A stretch of 64,000 bases of DNA from Hyphomonadaceae bacterium TMED5 (GCA_002173095.1 NHBK01000008.1:62001-126000), one strand, 5' to 3'; positions 1 to 12,707 are shown, numbered from the stretch's first letter. Notes: a model not told the origin generated them from the sequence alone. Program-made: numbers and translations.

Positions 1-798
1 TTTGCGGGTTGGCTGCAGGTATTGTCCAATTGTGATGAAGTCGACGCCGGCTGAACGCATATCGTCCATAACCTGCATGACTTCTTCCTTGGTTTCACCA
101 AGACCGACCATCAGGCCTGATTTGGTGAACTGCTCTGGATCACGCTCTTTGACTTTTTCGAGCAGACGCAGCGAATGATAGTAGCGCGCACCAGGTCGAA
201 TGCTCAGATAGAGGCGTGGAACAGTTTCCAGATTATGGTTGAAAACGTCAGGCTTACTGTCGATAGCGATATTCGCAGCGTCGCCTTTGCGCAGGAAATC
301 CGGCGTCAGGATTTCGATTGTTGCGGATGGAGCGGCCTCACGAATCGCACGCACCGTTTGTGCGATATGATCGGCGCCGCCATCTGACAGATCATCACGG
401 TCTACGGATGTGATAACCACATGCTTTAGCTGCATATGTGCGACAGCTTCAGCAACCCGTCGCGGTTCATCCGCATCGAGCGCCGATGGAAGTCCTGTTT
501 TGACGTTGCAGAAACTACATGCGCGCGTGCAGGTGTCGCCCATAATCATCATGGTCGCATGTTTTTGTTCCCAGCACTCGCCGATGTTCGGACAGCCAGC
601 TTCTTCGCAGACGGTGAAAAGATTGTTTTCTTTCACGATCGCACGTGTTTCTGCATATCCCGCAGAGACGGGCGCCTTTACGCGAATCCAATCGGGTTTG
701 CGCAGGATCGGCGTATCAGGACGGTTCCGCTTTTCCGGGTGACGGAACTCGGATGCCTTAGCGCGCGTTGAACTCACAGTGTCTATCAATTTGGCCAT
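1..798 (-). CDS. lipA: Lipoyl synthase LipA (C-terminus cut by window start)
   Basis: A radical-SAM enzyme that inserts two sulfur atoms into octanoyl groups on lipoyl domains; it acts in the cytoplasm. I read 266 codons without a stop from ATG at 798 (protein begins [10 protein letters not shown]), and the frame runs off the window. Three cysteines at about 64, 69 and 75 ([12 protein letters not shown]) bind the auxiliary Fe-S cluster. The radical-SAM motif CTRACTFC holds C90, C94 and C97. The family is usually about 310-330 residues, so roughly 50-60 residues are missing. It faces away from the acyl-ACP synthetase gene and lies near the pdh genes whose lipoyl domains are its substrates. In many alphaproteobacteria lipA directly follows lpdA; here a plus-strand gene sits between them. 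Identification is near certain. Confidence 0.97.
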   Translation of the reverse strand, partial: MAKLIDTVSSTRAKASEFRHPEKRNRPDTPILRKPDWIRVKAPVSAGYAETRAIVKENNLFTVCEEAGCPNIGECWEQKHATMMIMGDTCTRACSFCNVKTGLPSALDADEPRRVAEAVAHMQLKHVVITSVDRDDLSDGGADHIAQTVRAIREAAPSATIEILTPDFLRKGDAANIAIDSKPDVFNHNLETVPRLYLSIRPGARYYHSLRLLEKVKERDPEQFTKSGLMVGLGETKEEVMQVMDDMRSAGVDFITIGQYLQPTRK

Positions 799-947
799 AA
801 GCCAGAAATGGCTCTTTTGACGCGATACATCAAGTCAGAAGTGCGTATGGCTGATGTTCCTTATGGAATAGCTGTTATGCAAGTCTTTCACGCTCCATGA
901 CAAAGTGTTACACGGGGCGTCACAAAAAATTCAGATGGAGAACTCAG
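799..947. promoter_or_regulatory. Divergent intergenic region lipA / acyl-ACP synthetase
   Basis: This 149-bp stretch must hold the start signals of lipA (leftward) and of the acyl-ACP synthetase gene (rightward). A Shine-Dalgarno GGAG at 937-940 lies 7 bases before the ATG at 948. A TTGACG at 817-822 could be a rightward -35 box, but no good -10 hexamer follows at the right distance. A short near-palindrome TTCC-TTAT-GGAA lies at 857-868. I cannot assign promoters or a regulator with confidence. Confidence 0.4.
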
Positions 948-2528
948 ATGGTGGCAGCTGCCTATGAGTTTCGCCCTGGGAGGGCAAAGACCGACCTATT
1001 CAGCGCATTGCTTAAAGCGCGCAGCGAGTTTGGCGGTTCAAAGGAAATAATAGTCGACGGTGATGACCGCGTTCTCACCTATAACGAGATTGTTCGGGCA
1101 TCATTTGCGCTCGGAAGCGCTCTGACGAATTTCACCGAGAAAAATGAAAATGTTGCCGTCATGCTGCCTACAGGTGCAGGCGCTGTAATCGCATTCTATG
1201 CGCTGCAGGCATATGGACGCATTCCGGCCATGTTTAACTTCACCGCCGGAAGTCGCAATTTGAACGCAGCGGGTCGGGCTGCGGAAGTCAAAACCATTGT
1301 CACCGCGAAGAAATTTGTCGAATTGGGGCAACTAGAGCCGCTGATTTCAGAATTAGAAAAGTCGTTCAAAATCATCTATCTGGAAGATGTTCGAGAAGCT
1401 CTCTCTTTGAAAGACAAAGTCGCAGGCGCGCTCGGTCCCTTCATTCCTACCTTTTTCAAAGCCAGCCCGAGTTATAAATCTCCGGGTGTTGTGCTGTTTA
1501 CGTCGGGTACAGAAGGTGATCCTAAAGGCGTTGCGCTGTCACACGAAAATGTTCTGGCCAATGTCGAACAGGTTCGCGCGCACATCGATATCTACCCTGA
1601 GACCGATATTCTTTTTAACCCGCTGCCGACATTCCATTGCTTCGGACTTACCGTCGGCGCGGTTCTGCCCTTGATTGCGGGCGTAAAAAGTATCTTTCAC
1701 CCTACCCCATTACAACCCCGCGAAATCGCTCACCGGATCAAATCGACCGGATCGACCATTCTGCTCGCAACAGATACATTTATTTCGCAGTACGCACGAG
1801 CAGGTGACCAGGGGGATCTGAGCTCTCTCAGACTCTCAGTATGTGGTGCAGAGCGCGTGCGCGATGAAACCCGCCAAATGGTCCGCAAAAAGTACAATAT
1901 CGAGATATTGGAAGGCTATGGTGCGACTGAGGCTTCGCCGGTTGTTGCGGCCAATTCCATCGGAGCAAACGTACCCGGAACAGTTGGACAATTGATGATG
2001 GGGATGGAGCACAAGCTAGAGCCAGTTGCTGGAATCCAGTCGGGCGGCCGTCTCTATGTGCGCGGTCCAAACGTCATGCTTGGATATCTGCGTTCGTCTT
2101 CGCCAGGCGTTCTGGAGCCTCCAAAAGGTGGCTGGCACGACACGGGTGATATCGTGACTGTCGACACCGAAGGCTTCATCCGAATTCGAGGTCGTGTGAA
2201 GCGGTTCGCAAAAGTTGGTGGAGAAATGATCTCGCTGGCTGTCGTAGAGAACTGCGCATCATCTGTATGGCCGGATAATATGCACGCCGCTGCTGCGATC
2301 CCAGATCCGCGCAAGGGCGAGCAGATCGTTCTTCTGTCCGATGCAGAAGCTGTAAATCGCCCTGATCTATTGGCATGGGCGCAAAATCACGGCGTTTCTG
2401 AGCTGTCTGTGCCACGAAAAGTCTTCCATATAGACGAAATCCCGGTGCTGGGCACCGGGAAAGTCGATTACGGAACAGTGACGAAACTGGCATTAGAGCT
2501 TTCTGGCGCGAAAGCTCCAGATGCCTGA
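948..2528 (+). CDS. Aas-type acyl-ACP synthetase (AMP-forming), stand-alone
   Basis: An ANL-superfamily adenylating enzyme expected to activate a fatty acid with ATP and load it onto acyl carrier protein or CoA. Motifs, numbered from the chosen start: P-loop LFTSGTEGDPKG (about 183-194), GYGATEAS (323-330), GWHDTGDI (395-402), the hinge region GRVKRFAKVGGE, and the C-terminal lysine in GTGKVDYG (about K505). The sequence through HENVLANVEQ, FHCFGLTVG and KRFAKVGGEM closely resembles the synthetase half of E. coli Aas. The N-terminal PlsC-type acyltransferase and the MFS transporter of some Aas proteins are absent. I prefer ATG 948 (526 residues) because GGAG precedes it at 7 bases; an in-frame ATG at 897 has no ribosome site. 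It ends tail-to-tail with lpdA, 3 bp apart. The exact substrate is unknown. Confidence 0.85.
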   Translation: MVAAAYEFRPGRAKTDLFSALLKARSEFGGSKEIIVDGDDRVLTYNEIVRASFALGSALTNFTEKNENVAVMLPTGAGAVIAFYALQAYGRIPAMFNFTAGSRNLNAAGRAAEVKTIVTAKKFVELGQLEPLISELEKSFKIIYLEDVREALSLKDKVAGALGPFIPTFFKASPSYKSPGVVLFTSGTEGDPKGVALSHENVLANVEQVRAHIDIYPETDILFNPLPTFHCFGLTVGAVLPLIAGVKSIFHPTPLQPREIAHRIKSTGSTILLATDTFISQYARAGDQGDLSSLRLSVCGAERVRDETRQMVRKKYNIEILEGYGATEASPVVAANSIGANVPGTVGQLMMGMEHKLEPVAGIQSGGRLYVRGPNVMLGYLRSSSPGVLEPPKGGWHDTGDIVTVDTEGFIRIRGRVKRFAKVGGEMISLAVVENCASSVWPDNMHAAAAIPDPRKGEQIVLLSDAEAVNRPDLLAWAQNHGVSELSVPRKVFHIDEIPVLGTGKVDYGTVTKLALELSGAKAPDA

Positions 2529-2531
2529 AGC

Positions 2532-3944
2532 CTAGATGTGCATCACGCGGTCATAGGCCTCGAGCACGCTCTCGTGCATCATTTCTGACAGCGTTGGGTG
2601 TGGGAATACCGTTTCCATGAGTTCGGCTTCGGTAAGCTCACCCTGACGCGCAACCACGTAACCTTGAATGAGCTCAGTCACTTCGGCGCCGATCATATGA
2701 GCGCCGAGGAGCTCTCCCGTCTTCGCATCAAAGACGGTTTTAATCATGCCCTCTGGTTCACCCAGAGCGATTGCTTTGCCGTTACCGATGAATGGGAATT
2801 TACCCACTTTCACCGTATGGCCCGCTTCTTTCGCTTTTGCTTCCGTCAGACCGACAGATGCGACCTGAGGATGGCAATAGGTGCAGCCCGGAATATTCCA
2901 GGTTTCAAAGGCATGTGGATTTTTGCCAGCGATTTTTTCAACACATACAACGCCTTCATGACTTGCCTTGTGGGCGAGCCAAGGTGGCCCGGTCAGGTCG
3001 CCAATCGCGTACAGTCCTTTTACGTTTGTCGCACCGAAACCGTCTACGACAACATGCGTTCTGTCGACTTTGACGCCGAGATCTTCCAGTCCCAGGTTTT
3101 CAACATTGCCGACAATACCGATCGCCAGAACAATGCGGTCATACGTTTCGGTGGTTGTTTTGCCGTCTTTGCCTTTGATCGTGGCTGATATCTGATCCTT
3201 GCCCGGTTTCACGCTCTCGACGCTGGTTCCAGTCAGAACCTTCATGCCCTGTTTCTGGAATGATTTCAGCGCCATGCCGGAGATTTCTTCATCTTCCACC
3301 GGCAGCACGCGGTCCATCATCTCTACGACGGTCACATCAGATCCGAGAGCATTGTAGAAACTGGCAAATTCGATACCGATTGCGCCTGAGCCGATGACCA
3401 GAAGCTTGCCTGGCATCGTATCGGGAACCATGGCTTCCTTCGCCGTCCAGATGAACTTGCCATCAGGCTCCAGCCCTGCTGCTGGAATAGTGCGAGCTCT
3501 TGCTCCCGTAGCCAGCATCACATTCTTAGGCTGATAAGACGTCTCTTTTCCGTTCTTACCTTTCACGATCACTTTAGGTGCAGCACCGCCTTTGGCAACG
3601 CGGCCCTCCCCTTCGATAACCGAGATTTTGTTTTTCTTCATCAGATGCTTCACGCCGCCAGAGAGCTGACCTGCAATCTGACGAGACCGTTTAACAACGG
3701 CTTCAAGATCAAAACTCACGCCTTCGACCTTCAGGCCGTAAGCTGAAGCATTCTTCATCTGGTGAAAGACTTCTGCGCTTCGCAGGAGAGCTTTGGTCGG
3801 AATGCAGCCCCAGTTGAGACATACGCCGCCAAGCGCATCACGCTCAACAACGGCAGTCTTTAGACCCAGCTGCGAAGCTCGAATTGCGGCAACATACCCG
3901 CCAGGGCCAGTGCCGACGATTATAAGATCAAAATTTTCAGCCAT
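2532..3944 (-). CDS. lpdA: Dihydrolipoyl dehydrogenase (E3 of pyruvate dehydrogenase)
   Basis: A flavoprotein that reoxidises dihydrolipoyl arms with NAD+, completing the pyruvate dehydrogenase cycle. At 470 residues it has the usual family length. The N-terminal FAD-binding motif is GTGPGGYVAA. The redox-active disulfide is in GGVCLNWGCIPTKA, the CxxxxC pattern of the family. The second dinucleotide fold GSGAIGIEFASF is near residue 185, and the C-terminal HPHPTLSE motif supplies the catalytic His-Glu pair across the dimer. It is the last gene of eno-ftsB-pdhA-pdhB-pdhC-lpdA, 24 bp after pdhC, which implies dedication to this complex rather than to 2-oxoglutarate dehydrogenase. Confidence 0.97.
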   Translation of the reverse strand: MAENFDLIIVGTGPGGYVAAIRASQLGLKTAVVERDALGGVCLNWGCIPTKALLRSAEVFHQMKNASAYGLKVEGVSFDLEAVVKRSRQIAGQLSGGVKHLMKKNKISVIEGEGRVAKGGAAPKVIVKGKNGKETSYQPKNVMLATGARARTIPAAGLEPDGKFIWTAKEAMVPDTMPGKLLVIGSGAIGIEFASFYNALGSDVTVVEMMDRVLPVEDEEISGMALKSFQKQGMKVLTGTSVESVKPGKDQISATIKGKDGKTTTETYDRIVLAIGIVGNVENLGLEDLGVKVDRTHVVVDGFGATNVKGLYAIGDLTGPPWLAHKASHEGVVCVEKIAGKNPHAFETWNIPGCTYCHPQVASVGLTEAKAKEAGHTVKVGKFPFIGNGKAIALGEPEGMIKTVFDAKTGELLGAHMIGAEVTELIQGYVVARQGELTEAELMETVFPHPTLSEMMHESVLEAYDRVMHI

Positions 3945-3968
3945 AGTGGCAAACCCTTACTTCGCAGA

Positions 3969-5270
3969 TCAAAGGAGCATCGCTTCAGGCGTCTCAACGA
4001 AACGCTTGAAGGCCTGAAGCCATTTGGCGCCTTCAGCGCCGCCAATGACGCGGTGGTCGCATGTCAGCGTGACCGACATGACGGTCCGAGCTGCAAGGCT
4101 GCCATCATCGAGAACAACTGCACGCTTCTCGCCGCCGCCCACAGACATAATCATGCCCTCTGGAGGATTGATGATTGAACCGAATGACTTGATCCCGAAC
4201 ATACCCAAATTGGAAATGGAGAACGTGCCGCCAGTGTATTCCTGAGGTTTCAGCTTGCGGTCACGCGCGCGTGTCGCAAGGTCTTTCATCTCTTCGGAAA
4301 TTTCACGCAGACCTTTAGTCTGAGCATCCCGGATAACCGGTGTAATCAGACCGCCATCAATGGCTACGGCAACAGAAATGTTCGCAGACTTATGATAAGC
4401 AATGCCATTGTCGGTATAGCTTGAATTGCAGTCTGATTCAGCCATCAGCGCCAAAGCAGACGCTTTGATAAGCATGTCATTGACTGAGACTTTAACGCCT
4501 TCCGGAGCCGCAGCATTAATGCCTGCACGTGCCGCCAGTAGTTTATCGAGCTGAATGTCCACTTCTAGTGGGAAGTGAGGCACCTGCATAAAGCTGGTGG
4601 TCAGGCGTTTCGCAACCGTTTTACGCATGCCGTCCAGCGGAACCAGTTCATAGCTTTCCGGATCATAGATGCGATCATCCAGAACCTGAGGCAGAATGAG
4701 CCCATCTGGTGAGCCAGCTGATGCGGTTGCCGCAGCAGCGGGTTTCGGTGCAGAGGCTGCCGCTTCAACGTCTTTTTTAATGATGCGGCCGTGAGGCCCT
4801 GAACCCTTGAGAGATTTCAGGTCGACACCTTTTTGTGCCGCAATCCGGCGCGCAAGAGGGCTGGCCTTAATCCGATCGGCACCTGAGCCTGCGCTAGGGA
4901 CCGCCTTAGGCGCTTCCTCTTTTGGCTGTTCCGTAGGAGTGGGTGTTGGAGAAGCTTCGCTCTTCGAATCGGTGGCTTCCGATTTTGGAGAGCTTTCTTC
5001 TGCTACTTCTACAGAAGAAACATCTTCGCCATCTTCAGCCAGAACAGCGATCACCGAATTGACCTTTACGCCTTCGGCGCCTGCCTCGACGAGGATTTTG
5101 GCAATCTTGCCTTCATCCACGGCTTCGACTTCCATTGTCGCTTTGTCGGTCTCGATTTCCGCAATGATGTCGCCTGATGCAACATCATCACCTTCTTTAA
5201 CGAGCCATTTTGCGAGCTTGCCCTCTTCCATCGTCGGAGACAGGGCCGGCATTGTGATATTGATAGCCAT
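3969..5270 (-). CDS. pdhC: Dihydrolipoamide acetyltransferase (E2 of pyruvate dehydrogenase)
   Basis: The E2 core transfers acetyl groups from lipoyl-lysine to CoA. Domains along the 433 residues: one lipoyl domain (about 2-77, lipoyl lysine K43 in TDKATMEVE), a Pro/Glu/Ser/Thr-rich linker (about 88-130), a peripheral-subunit-binding domain (about 134-170, [11 protein letters not shown]) and a catalytic domain to the C-terminus. The catalytic His is in DHRVIGG (H406). The family motif is DHRxxDG; here the aspartate position is Gly410 (GGC at 4041-4043), which I checked on the nucleotide sequence. The rest of the domain looks normal, so the protein is probably active, but this is a real departure from the motif. 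It starts 9 bp after pdhB. Its lipoyl domain is nearly the same as that of PdhB. Confidence 0.95.
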   Translation of the reverse strand: MAINITMPALSPTMEEGKLAKWLVKEGDDVASGDIIAEIETDKATMEVEAVDEGKIAKILVEAGAEGVKVNSVIAVLAEDGEDVSSVEVAEESSPKSEATDSKSEASPTPTPTEQPKEEAPKAVPSAGSGADRIKASPLARRIAAQKGVDLKSLKGSGPHGRIIKKDVEAAASAPKPAAAATASAGSPDGLILPQVLDDRIYDPESYELVPLDGMRKTVAKRLTTSFMQVPHFPLEVDIQLDKLLAARAGINAAAPEGVKVSVNDMLIKASALALMAESDCNSSYTDNGIAYHKSANISVAVAIDGGLITPVIRDAQTKGLREISEEMKDLATRARDRKLKPQEYTGGTFSISNLGMFGIKSFGSIINPPEGMIMSVGGGEKRAVVLDDGSLAARTVMSVTLTCDHRVIGGAEGAKWLQAFKRFVETPEAMLL

Positions 5271-5279
5271 GTCTGTCTC

Positions 5280-6668
5280 CTAAAGCCCTTCGCAGACAGC
5301 TTTTGCCGCTGCTACAATGTCTTCCGTTCCAGGAAGGGAGAGTTTTTCGAGGTTCGCAGCATATGGCAGCGGAACGTCTTTCTGATGAACCCGAACTGGT
5401 GGAGCATCGAGATAGTCGAACGCTTCATTGACTACAGTTGCCGCGATTTCAGCCCCAACGCCCATAAAGCGCCAGCCCTCTTCACAGCAAACAAGACGGT
5501 TCGTCTTCTTCACGCTTTCTACGACCGTATCGGTATCGAGCGGTCGGAGGGTGCGCAGGTCAATAACCTCAGCGGAGATACCCGCCTCAGCAAGCTGTTC
5601 TGCAGCTTCCAGCGCATAGCCGACCATACGGGAATGAGCGACGAGCGTTACGTCTGTTCCTTCGCGTTTGACCTTAGCCTTGCCAATTGGAAGGACCCAA
5701 TCATCAACGTCCGGAACATCAAAGCTTTCACCATAGAGAAGCTCATGCTCGAGAAATACGACCGGGTTAGGGTCACGAATTGCGGCTTTGAGAAGTCCCT
5801 TTGCGTCGGCAGCGTCGTATGGTGCAACCACTTTCAGGCCCGGAACATGCGCATACCAGGATGAATAGTCCTGACTGTGCTGCGCGCCAACTCGGGACGC
5901 AGCGCCGTTAGGACCGCGGAATACAATCGGACAGCCCATCTGGCCACCAGACATATAGAGCGTTTTCGCAGCAGAGTTGATGATGTGGTCAATCGCCTGC
6001 ATGGCGAAGTTGAACGTCATAAACTCGACGATTGGTTTGAGCTTGCCAAATGCTGCGCCTACGCCAAGACCCGCAAACCCATGCTCGGTGATCGGCGTGT
6101 CGACTACGCGTCTGTCGCCAAACTCCTGGAGCAGCTCCCGTGTAACCTTATAGGCACCCTGATACTGAGCCACTTCCTCGCCCATGACGAACACAGCTTC
6201 ATCAGCACGCATTTCTTCCGCCATGGCGTCACGCAATGCGTCACGAACCGTCGTAGACGTAAAGGATGTGCCTTCCGGAACTTCCGGATCGATAAGCGTT
6301 TTTGTTGCCGGAGCGGGAGCAGAGCTTTCTTCTGATGAAGCGGCTTCCGCAGCAGGCTCTTCGTCTGTCGCGACTGACGCAGCCTCTGCTGGAGCGCCTG
6401 AGGCCTCTACAGATGAAGCGTCTTCGCCTTCTTCCGCGAGTACAGCAATAATGCTGTTTACTTTGACGCCTTCAGTGCCTTCTTCCACGAGGATTTTCGC
6501 GAGCGTACCCTCGTCAACGGCTTCGACTTCCATCGTGGCCTTGTCGGTTTCGATTTCGGCGATGATATCGCCAGAGACGACTGAGTCGCCTTCCTTTTTA
6601 AGCCATTTGGACAGTTTGCCTTCTTCCATCGTCGGAGAAAGCGCTGGCATAAGAATATCTACGGACAT
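5280..6668 (-). CDS. pdhB: Pyruvate dehydrogenase E1 beta subunit with N-terminal lipoyl domain
   Basis: With PdhA it forms the thiamine-diphosphate-dependent E1 that decarboxylates pyruvate. The first 77 residues are a lipoyl domain (lipoyl lysine K43 in TDKATMEVE), followed by an Ala/Glu/Ser-rich linker to about 125. The transketolase-like pyrimidine-binding domain begins at [15 protein letters not shown], and the transketolase C-terminal domain includes VICCEEGWR-like and HQKDVPLPY segments. The extra lipoyl domain on E1 beta makes it 462 residues, against about 330 for the plain form; this architecture is known in alphaproteobacteria such as rhizobia and Zymomonas. The start codon overlaps the last base of the pdhA stop, indicating translational coupling. 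Confidence 0.96.
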   Translation of the reverse strand: MSVDILMPALSPTMEEGKLSKWLKKEGDSVVSGDIIAEIETDKATMEVEAVDEGTLAKILVEEGTEGVKVNSIIAVLAEEGEDASSVEASGAPAEAASVATDEEPAAEAASSEESSAPAPATKTLIDPEVPEGTSFTSTTVRDALRDAMAEEMRADEAVFVMGEEVAQYQGAYKVTRELLQEFGDRRVVDTPITEHGFAGLGVGAAFGKLKPIVEFMTFNFAMQAIDHIINSAAKTLYMSGGQMGCPIVFRGPNGAASRVGAQHSQDYSSWYAHVPGLKVVAPYDAADAKGLLKAAIRDPNPVVFLEHELLYGESFDVPDVDDWVLPIGKAKVKREGTDVTLVAHSRMVGYALEAAEQLAEAGISAEVIDLRTLRPLDTDTVVESVKKTNRLVCCEEGWRFMGVGAEIAATVVNEAFDYLDAPPVRVHQKDVPLPYAANLEKLSLPGTEDIVAAAKAVCEGL

Positions 6669-7681
6669 TACAGGCCCTCCGCTTCAATAAGGACATCGGT
6701 CCACAGTTCTTTTGGATCGGGTTCAGGGCTCTCCTGAGCAAAGTCCACAGACTTTGCGACGATTGCCTTGATTTCCTTATCGAGCTCTTTGAGCTGTTCT
6801 TCTGTCGCTTCACCAGCCTCGAGCAATTGCTTTTTCAGGCCCTCAATCGGGTCATGGTGAGAACGGATGTCGTCAACTTCCTCCCGTTTCCGGTACTTCG
6901 CCGGGTCGGACATTGAGTGACCGCGATAGCGGTAAGTTTTCATTTCCAGAATGAATGGGCCTTTGCCGGAGCGCGCGTGCTCAACAGCTTTCAGACCTGC
7001 TTCGCGAACTTTAAGGACATCCATACCGTCAACTTCGATACCTTCGATTTCGAAAGAGATGCCACGTTTGAAGAGTTCGACTTCTGAAGCGTGTCGTTCA
7101 ACGCTTGTACCCATAGCGTACATATTGTTTTCGATCACATAGATGACCGGAAGCTTCCAGAGTGATGCCATGTTGAAGGCTTCATATACCTGGCCCTGGT
7201 TGGCCGCGCCGTCGCCAAAATAGGCAAGGCAGACTTTGGCATTGTCCTTATACTTGTTGGAGAATGCGAGGCCTGTCCCGATCGGCACCTGAGCGCCTAC
7301 AATACCGTGACCGCCATAGAACTCTTTTTCACGAGAGAACATGTGCATGGAGCCGCCCTTCCCTCGGGAATAGCCACCTTCGCGGCCGGTCAGCTCGGCC
7401 ATAACCCCATCCGGGTCCATGCCGCAGGCCAGCATGTGGCCGTGATCTCGATATCCTGTGATGACCTGATCGCCATCTTCGATGGCGTCTTGCATTCCAA
7501 CAACGACTGCTTCCTGACCGATATACAAATGGCAGAAGCCTGCGATAAGGCCGCGCCCGTATAGCTGTCCCGCTTTTTCCTCAAAGCGTCGGATCAGCAG
7601 CATGTCATTGTAGAATTTAAGTTTGTCGTCAGTCGTTATGTTCGATTTTTTTGATGACTTGCTCAAATTATCTGCTCCCAT
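6668..7681 (-). CDS. pdhA: Pyruvate dehydrogenase E1 alpha subunit
   Basis: The alpha chain of the heterotetrameric E1. The thiamine diphosphate motif runs from GDGAANQGQ through the ENNMYAMGT segment. The conserved loop [15 protein letters not shown] is the one phosphorylated in mitochondrial homologues; no kinase is seen nearby. I chose ATG 7681 (337 residues; starts [10 protein letters not shown]). The frame opens further upstream at a TTG (7711) overlapping the ftsB stop. A third candidate is the TTG at 7666, which has GGGAG about 8 bases before it, so the true N-terminus is uncertain by up to 15 residues. The gene is coupled to pdhB downstream and follows ftsB, a common alphaproteobacterial order. 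Confidence 0.94.
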   Translation of the reverse strand: MGADNLSKSSKKSNITTDDKLKFYNDMLLIRRFEEKAGQLYGRGLIAGFCHLYIGQEAVVVGMQDAIEDGDQVITGYRDHGHMLACGMDPDGVMAELTGREGGYSRGKGGSMHMFSREKEFYGGHGIVGAQVPIGTGLAFSNKYKDNAKVCLAYFGDGAANQGQVYEAFNMASLWKLPVIYVIENNMYAMGTSVERHASEVELFKRGISFEIEGIEVDGMDVLKVREAGLKAVEHARSGKGPFILEMKTYRYRGHSMSDPAKYRKREEVDDIRSHHDPIEGLKKQLLEAGEATEEQLKELDKEIKAIVAKSVDFAQESPEPDPKELWTDVLIEAEGL

Positions 7682-7707
7682 TTGGCGAGAACATATCAAG
7701 CGGTCAA

Positions 7708-8040
7708 TCAATTGCTAAGAGCAAAAAGGTCTTCATTTTCGGGTTGCTGGGATGTCAATTCGGGTGGCTCAAGCACAATTTCGTCTGCATAAACGAAGTG
7801 AAACTTGCGTCGAGCGAGCTCTTCCAGAAAGTCATCGTCAAGAGAATCCGCGTATAACCGGTTGATATTCTGTTCCAGTTGTTCGCGTTCACCTTCAAGA
7901 TTTGAGCGCTGAAGTTCAAGCGCGCGAATCTCATTTTGCATTTCACTCCAGGACGACAGCCCCTGATCTCCAGATACCGCATGGTATCCAAGATAAGAGA
8001 TAACACCCATTAGGCAGGCGCTGACGACTGGGAATTTCAT
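7708..8040 (-). CDS. ftsB: FtsB/DivIC-type septum formation initiator
   Basis: A small bitopic division protein of 110 residues. One membrane helix spans about residues 4-22. A periplasmic coiled coil (about 30-66, rich in Leu/Glu/Arg) follows, then a C-terminal segment beginning DDFLEELARRKFHFVYADEIV, typical of the FtsB/DivIC family. By family knowledge it would join FtsL and FtsQ in the divisome. It lies between eno and pdhA, where alphaproteobacteria usually keep this gene. The last 25 residues are acidic and Gln/Pro-rich and look disordered. The symbol is by family and position; sequence similarity in this family is low. Confidence 0.85.
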   Translation of the reverse strand: MKFPVVSACLMGVISYLGYHAVSGDQGLSSWSEMQNEIRALELQRSNLEGEREQLEQNINRLYADSLDDDFLEELARRKFHFVYADEIVLEPPELTSQQPENEDLFALSN

Positions 8041-8050
8041 GAAAAGGCTC

Positions 8051-8078
8051 TCCGCGAAACCCGAACGAGTTTCGCGGA
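8051..8078 (-). terminator. Hairpin between eno and ftsB, terminator or attenuator
   Basis: A perfect 10-bp inverted repeat, TCCGCGAAAC (8051-8060) and GTTTCGCGGA (8069-8078), has an 8-base loop. Read in the eno-to-ftsB direction the stem is followed by GAGCC and only four T residues, so it looks like a weak intrinsic terminator. It would let part of the transcription continue into ftsB-pdhABC-lpdA. No clear promoter is visible in the 55-bp gap. Confidence 0.65.
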
Positions 8079-8095
8079 TGAGCGTTAGAATAAAG

Positions 8096-9594
<1,499 letters not shown>

Positions 9595-9647
9595 GTTTCA
9601 AGTCCTGGGTGTTAGAAATGGGCAAAGCCCGAAAAACCAAAACGCGT

Positions 9648-9675
9648 GTAATACACTTGATCGATAAAACTTCAA
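9648..9675 (-). promoter_or_regulatory. Candidate sigma-70 promoter for rpmF
   Basis: On the minus strand TTGAAG (9675-9670) and TATTAC (9653-9648) are 16 bases apart. This lies about 55 bases before the rpmF start codon, in a gap where nothing else is coded. It is a reasonable housekeeping promoter by consensus only. Confidence 0.5.
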
Positions 9676-9680
9676 CCCGT

Positions 9681-11416
<1,736 letters not shown>

Positions 11417-11857
11417 TTATTCTGTGGGCTGTTCGTCTGCCGGAGATGCCGGCTCTTCCAGATCAGACGGTGCGGTCGTCTCAACTGGTGCCTCGTCCAG
11501 GTCTGAATCTGGCGCTGGGCCAAGATTGTACAAATCGTCAGATGGAGCTGCATCCAGATCGCTCGGCGCATTGTTCAGCTCGTTCAATTCCTGCTGTTCG
11601 ATTGAGTCGATCAGTGAGGTCTGGCCGCCATTTGTACGCGTTGCGATAGTTGTCAGAATAAGGCTGGTCCCAAAAAACACAGCACCCAGGATCATCGTAG
11701 TTCGGGTCAGTGCCGACGCTGCACCGCGACCAGACATCAGGCCACCGCCGCCACCGCCGCCCATACCGAGCGCGCCGCCTTCTGACCGCTGCATAAGCAC
11801 CACGCCAATAAGAGCGATACATGCAATGATGTGAACGACCAGAATTACGTTTTCCAT
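11417..11857 (-). CDS. secG: Protein translocase subunit SecG
   Basis: A small membrane subunit of the SecYEG channel. Residues 1-20 (MENVILVVHIIACIALIGVV) form the first helix and about 52-73 the second, flanking the family signature: LMQRSEGGALGMGG plus a run of glycines ending in LMSGRGAAS. The C-terminal tail from about residue 75 is acidic and rich in Pro/Ser/Asp. This brings the protein to 146 residues, longer than the 110 of E. coli, a common trait in alphaproteobacteria. It follows tpiA by 95 bp. Confidence 0.95.
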   Translation of the reverse strand: MENVILVVHIIACIALIGVVLMQRSEGGALGMGGGGGGGLMSGRGAASALTRTTMILGAVFFGTSLILTTIATRTNGGQTSLIDSIEQQELNELNNAPSDLDAAPSDDLYNLGPAPDSDLDEAPVETTAPSDLEEPASPADEQPTE

Positions 11858-11952
11858 AACCGCCTACTTTTTTCGCGAACCAAAGCGCGTTCCGTTACTA
11901 CTCTGAAATGGATAAGCCAAGACCATTATGCAACCAAGAAGCCGAAAACTCC

Positions 11953-12693
11953 TCAAACAGCCTCAATAATCCCGAGAAAATCACTTGCTTTAAGGCTAGC
12001 GCCGCCAACGAGAGCGCCATTCACTTCTGAAACTGCGAGAATTTCTTTCGCGTTTCCAGGTTTGACCGACCCTCCATAAAGCAGGCGCACTTTATCAAAC
12101 TCGGAAACGCCAAGGTCTTTCAGCTTATTGCGAATGAATGAGTGGGCAACGTCGATGTCTGCAATCTCCGGGATAAGTCCTGAGCCAATAGCCCAGACCG
12201 GCTCATATGCGATGACGTACTTATCGCCTGAAACACCCGGAGGAATTGACCCGGTGATCTGTTCGCCGAGAACATCTAGAGTCTTGCCCGCTTCTTTTTC
12301 TTCAAGCGTCTCGCCAATGCAGATGATCGGCTTCAAACCAGCTGCCAGCACCGCCTTTGCTTTTTCCTGAACGGTTTCGCTGCTTTCGAAATGATCGGCG
12401 CGACGTTCTGAATGGCCGACAATGATATAATCAGCTCCAAACTCAGCGACCATTTCAGCGCTGATATCGCCGGTATGCGCACCTTTGACGTTTGCGTGCG
12501 CATCCTGAGCGCCGATCGCAACGTTTGAGCCCGTCGCAGTCTGAGTGAAAAGATCGATCAGGGTTGCCGGAGGACAGATAAGAACATCTGCGTCATCTAC
12601 CGCTTTAACGCCTTCAATCAGACTTTTAAGTTCCTGAACGGATGACTTCATTCCGTTCATTTTCCAATTTCCAGCGATTAAAGGCTTCAGCAT
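11953..12693 (-). CDS. tpiA: Triosephosphate isomerase
   Basis: Interconverts dihydroxyacetone phosphate and glyceraldehyde 3-phosphate. I chose ATG 12693 (246 residues, [14 protein letters not shown]), since the family begins here; the frame opens 10 codons earlier without family support. Catalytic residues: N9 and K11 in AGNWKMN, H94 in VGHSERR, E164 in AYEPVWAIG. The phosphate loop GGSVKPGN and GALVGGASL lie near the C-terminus. It is the first gene of the leftward tpiA-secG-pyrG group and is divergent from ppiD across 99 bp. Confidence 0.97.
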   Translation of the reverse strand: MLKPLIAGNWKMNGMKSSVQELKSLIEGVKAVDDADVLICPPATLIDLFTQTATGSNVAIGAQDAHANVKGAHTGDISAEMVAEFGADYIIVGHSERRADHFESSETVQEKAKAVLAAGLKPIICIGETLEEKEAGKTLDVLGEQITGSIPPGVSGDKYVIAYEPVWAIGSGLIPEIADIDVAHSFIRNKLKDLGVSEFDKVRLLYGGSVKPGNAKEILAVSEVNGALVGGASLKASDFLGIIEAV

Positions 12694-12707
12694 ACGTGTA
12701 TTCCATC

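Noticed and set aside
897-947. Earlier ATG (897) for the acyl-ACP synthetase gene
   Set aside because: It would add 17 basic residues with no family match and has no ribosome site, while ATG 948 has GGAG at 7 bases.
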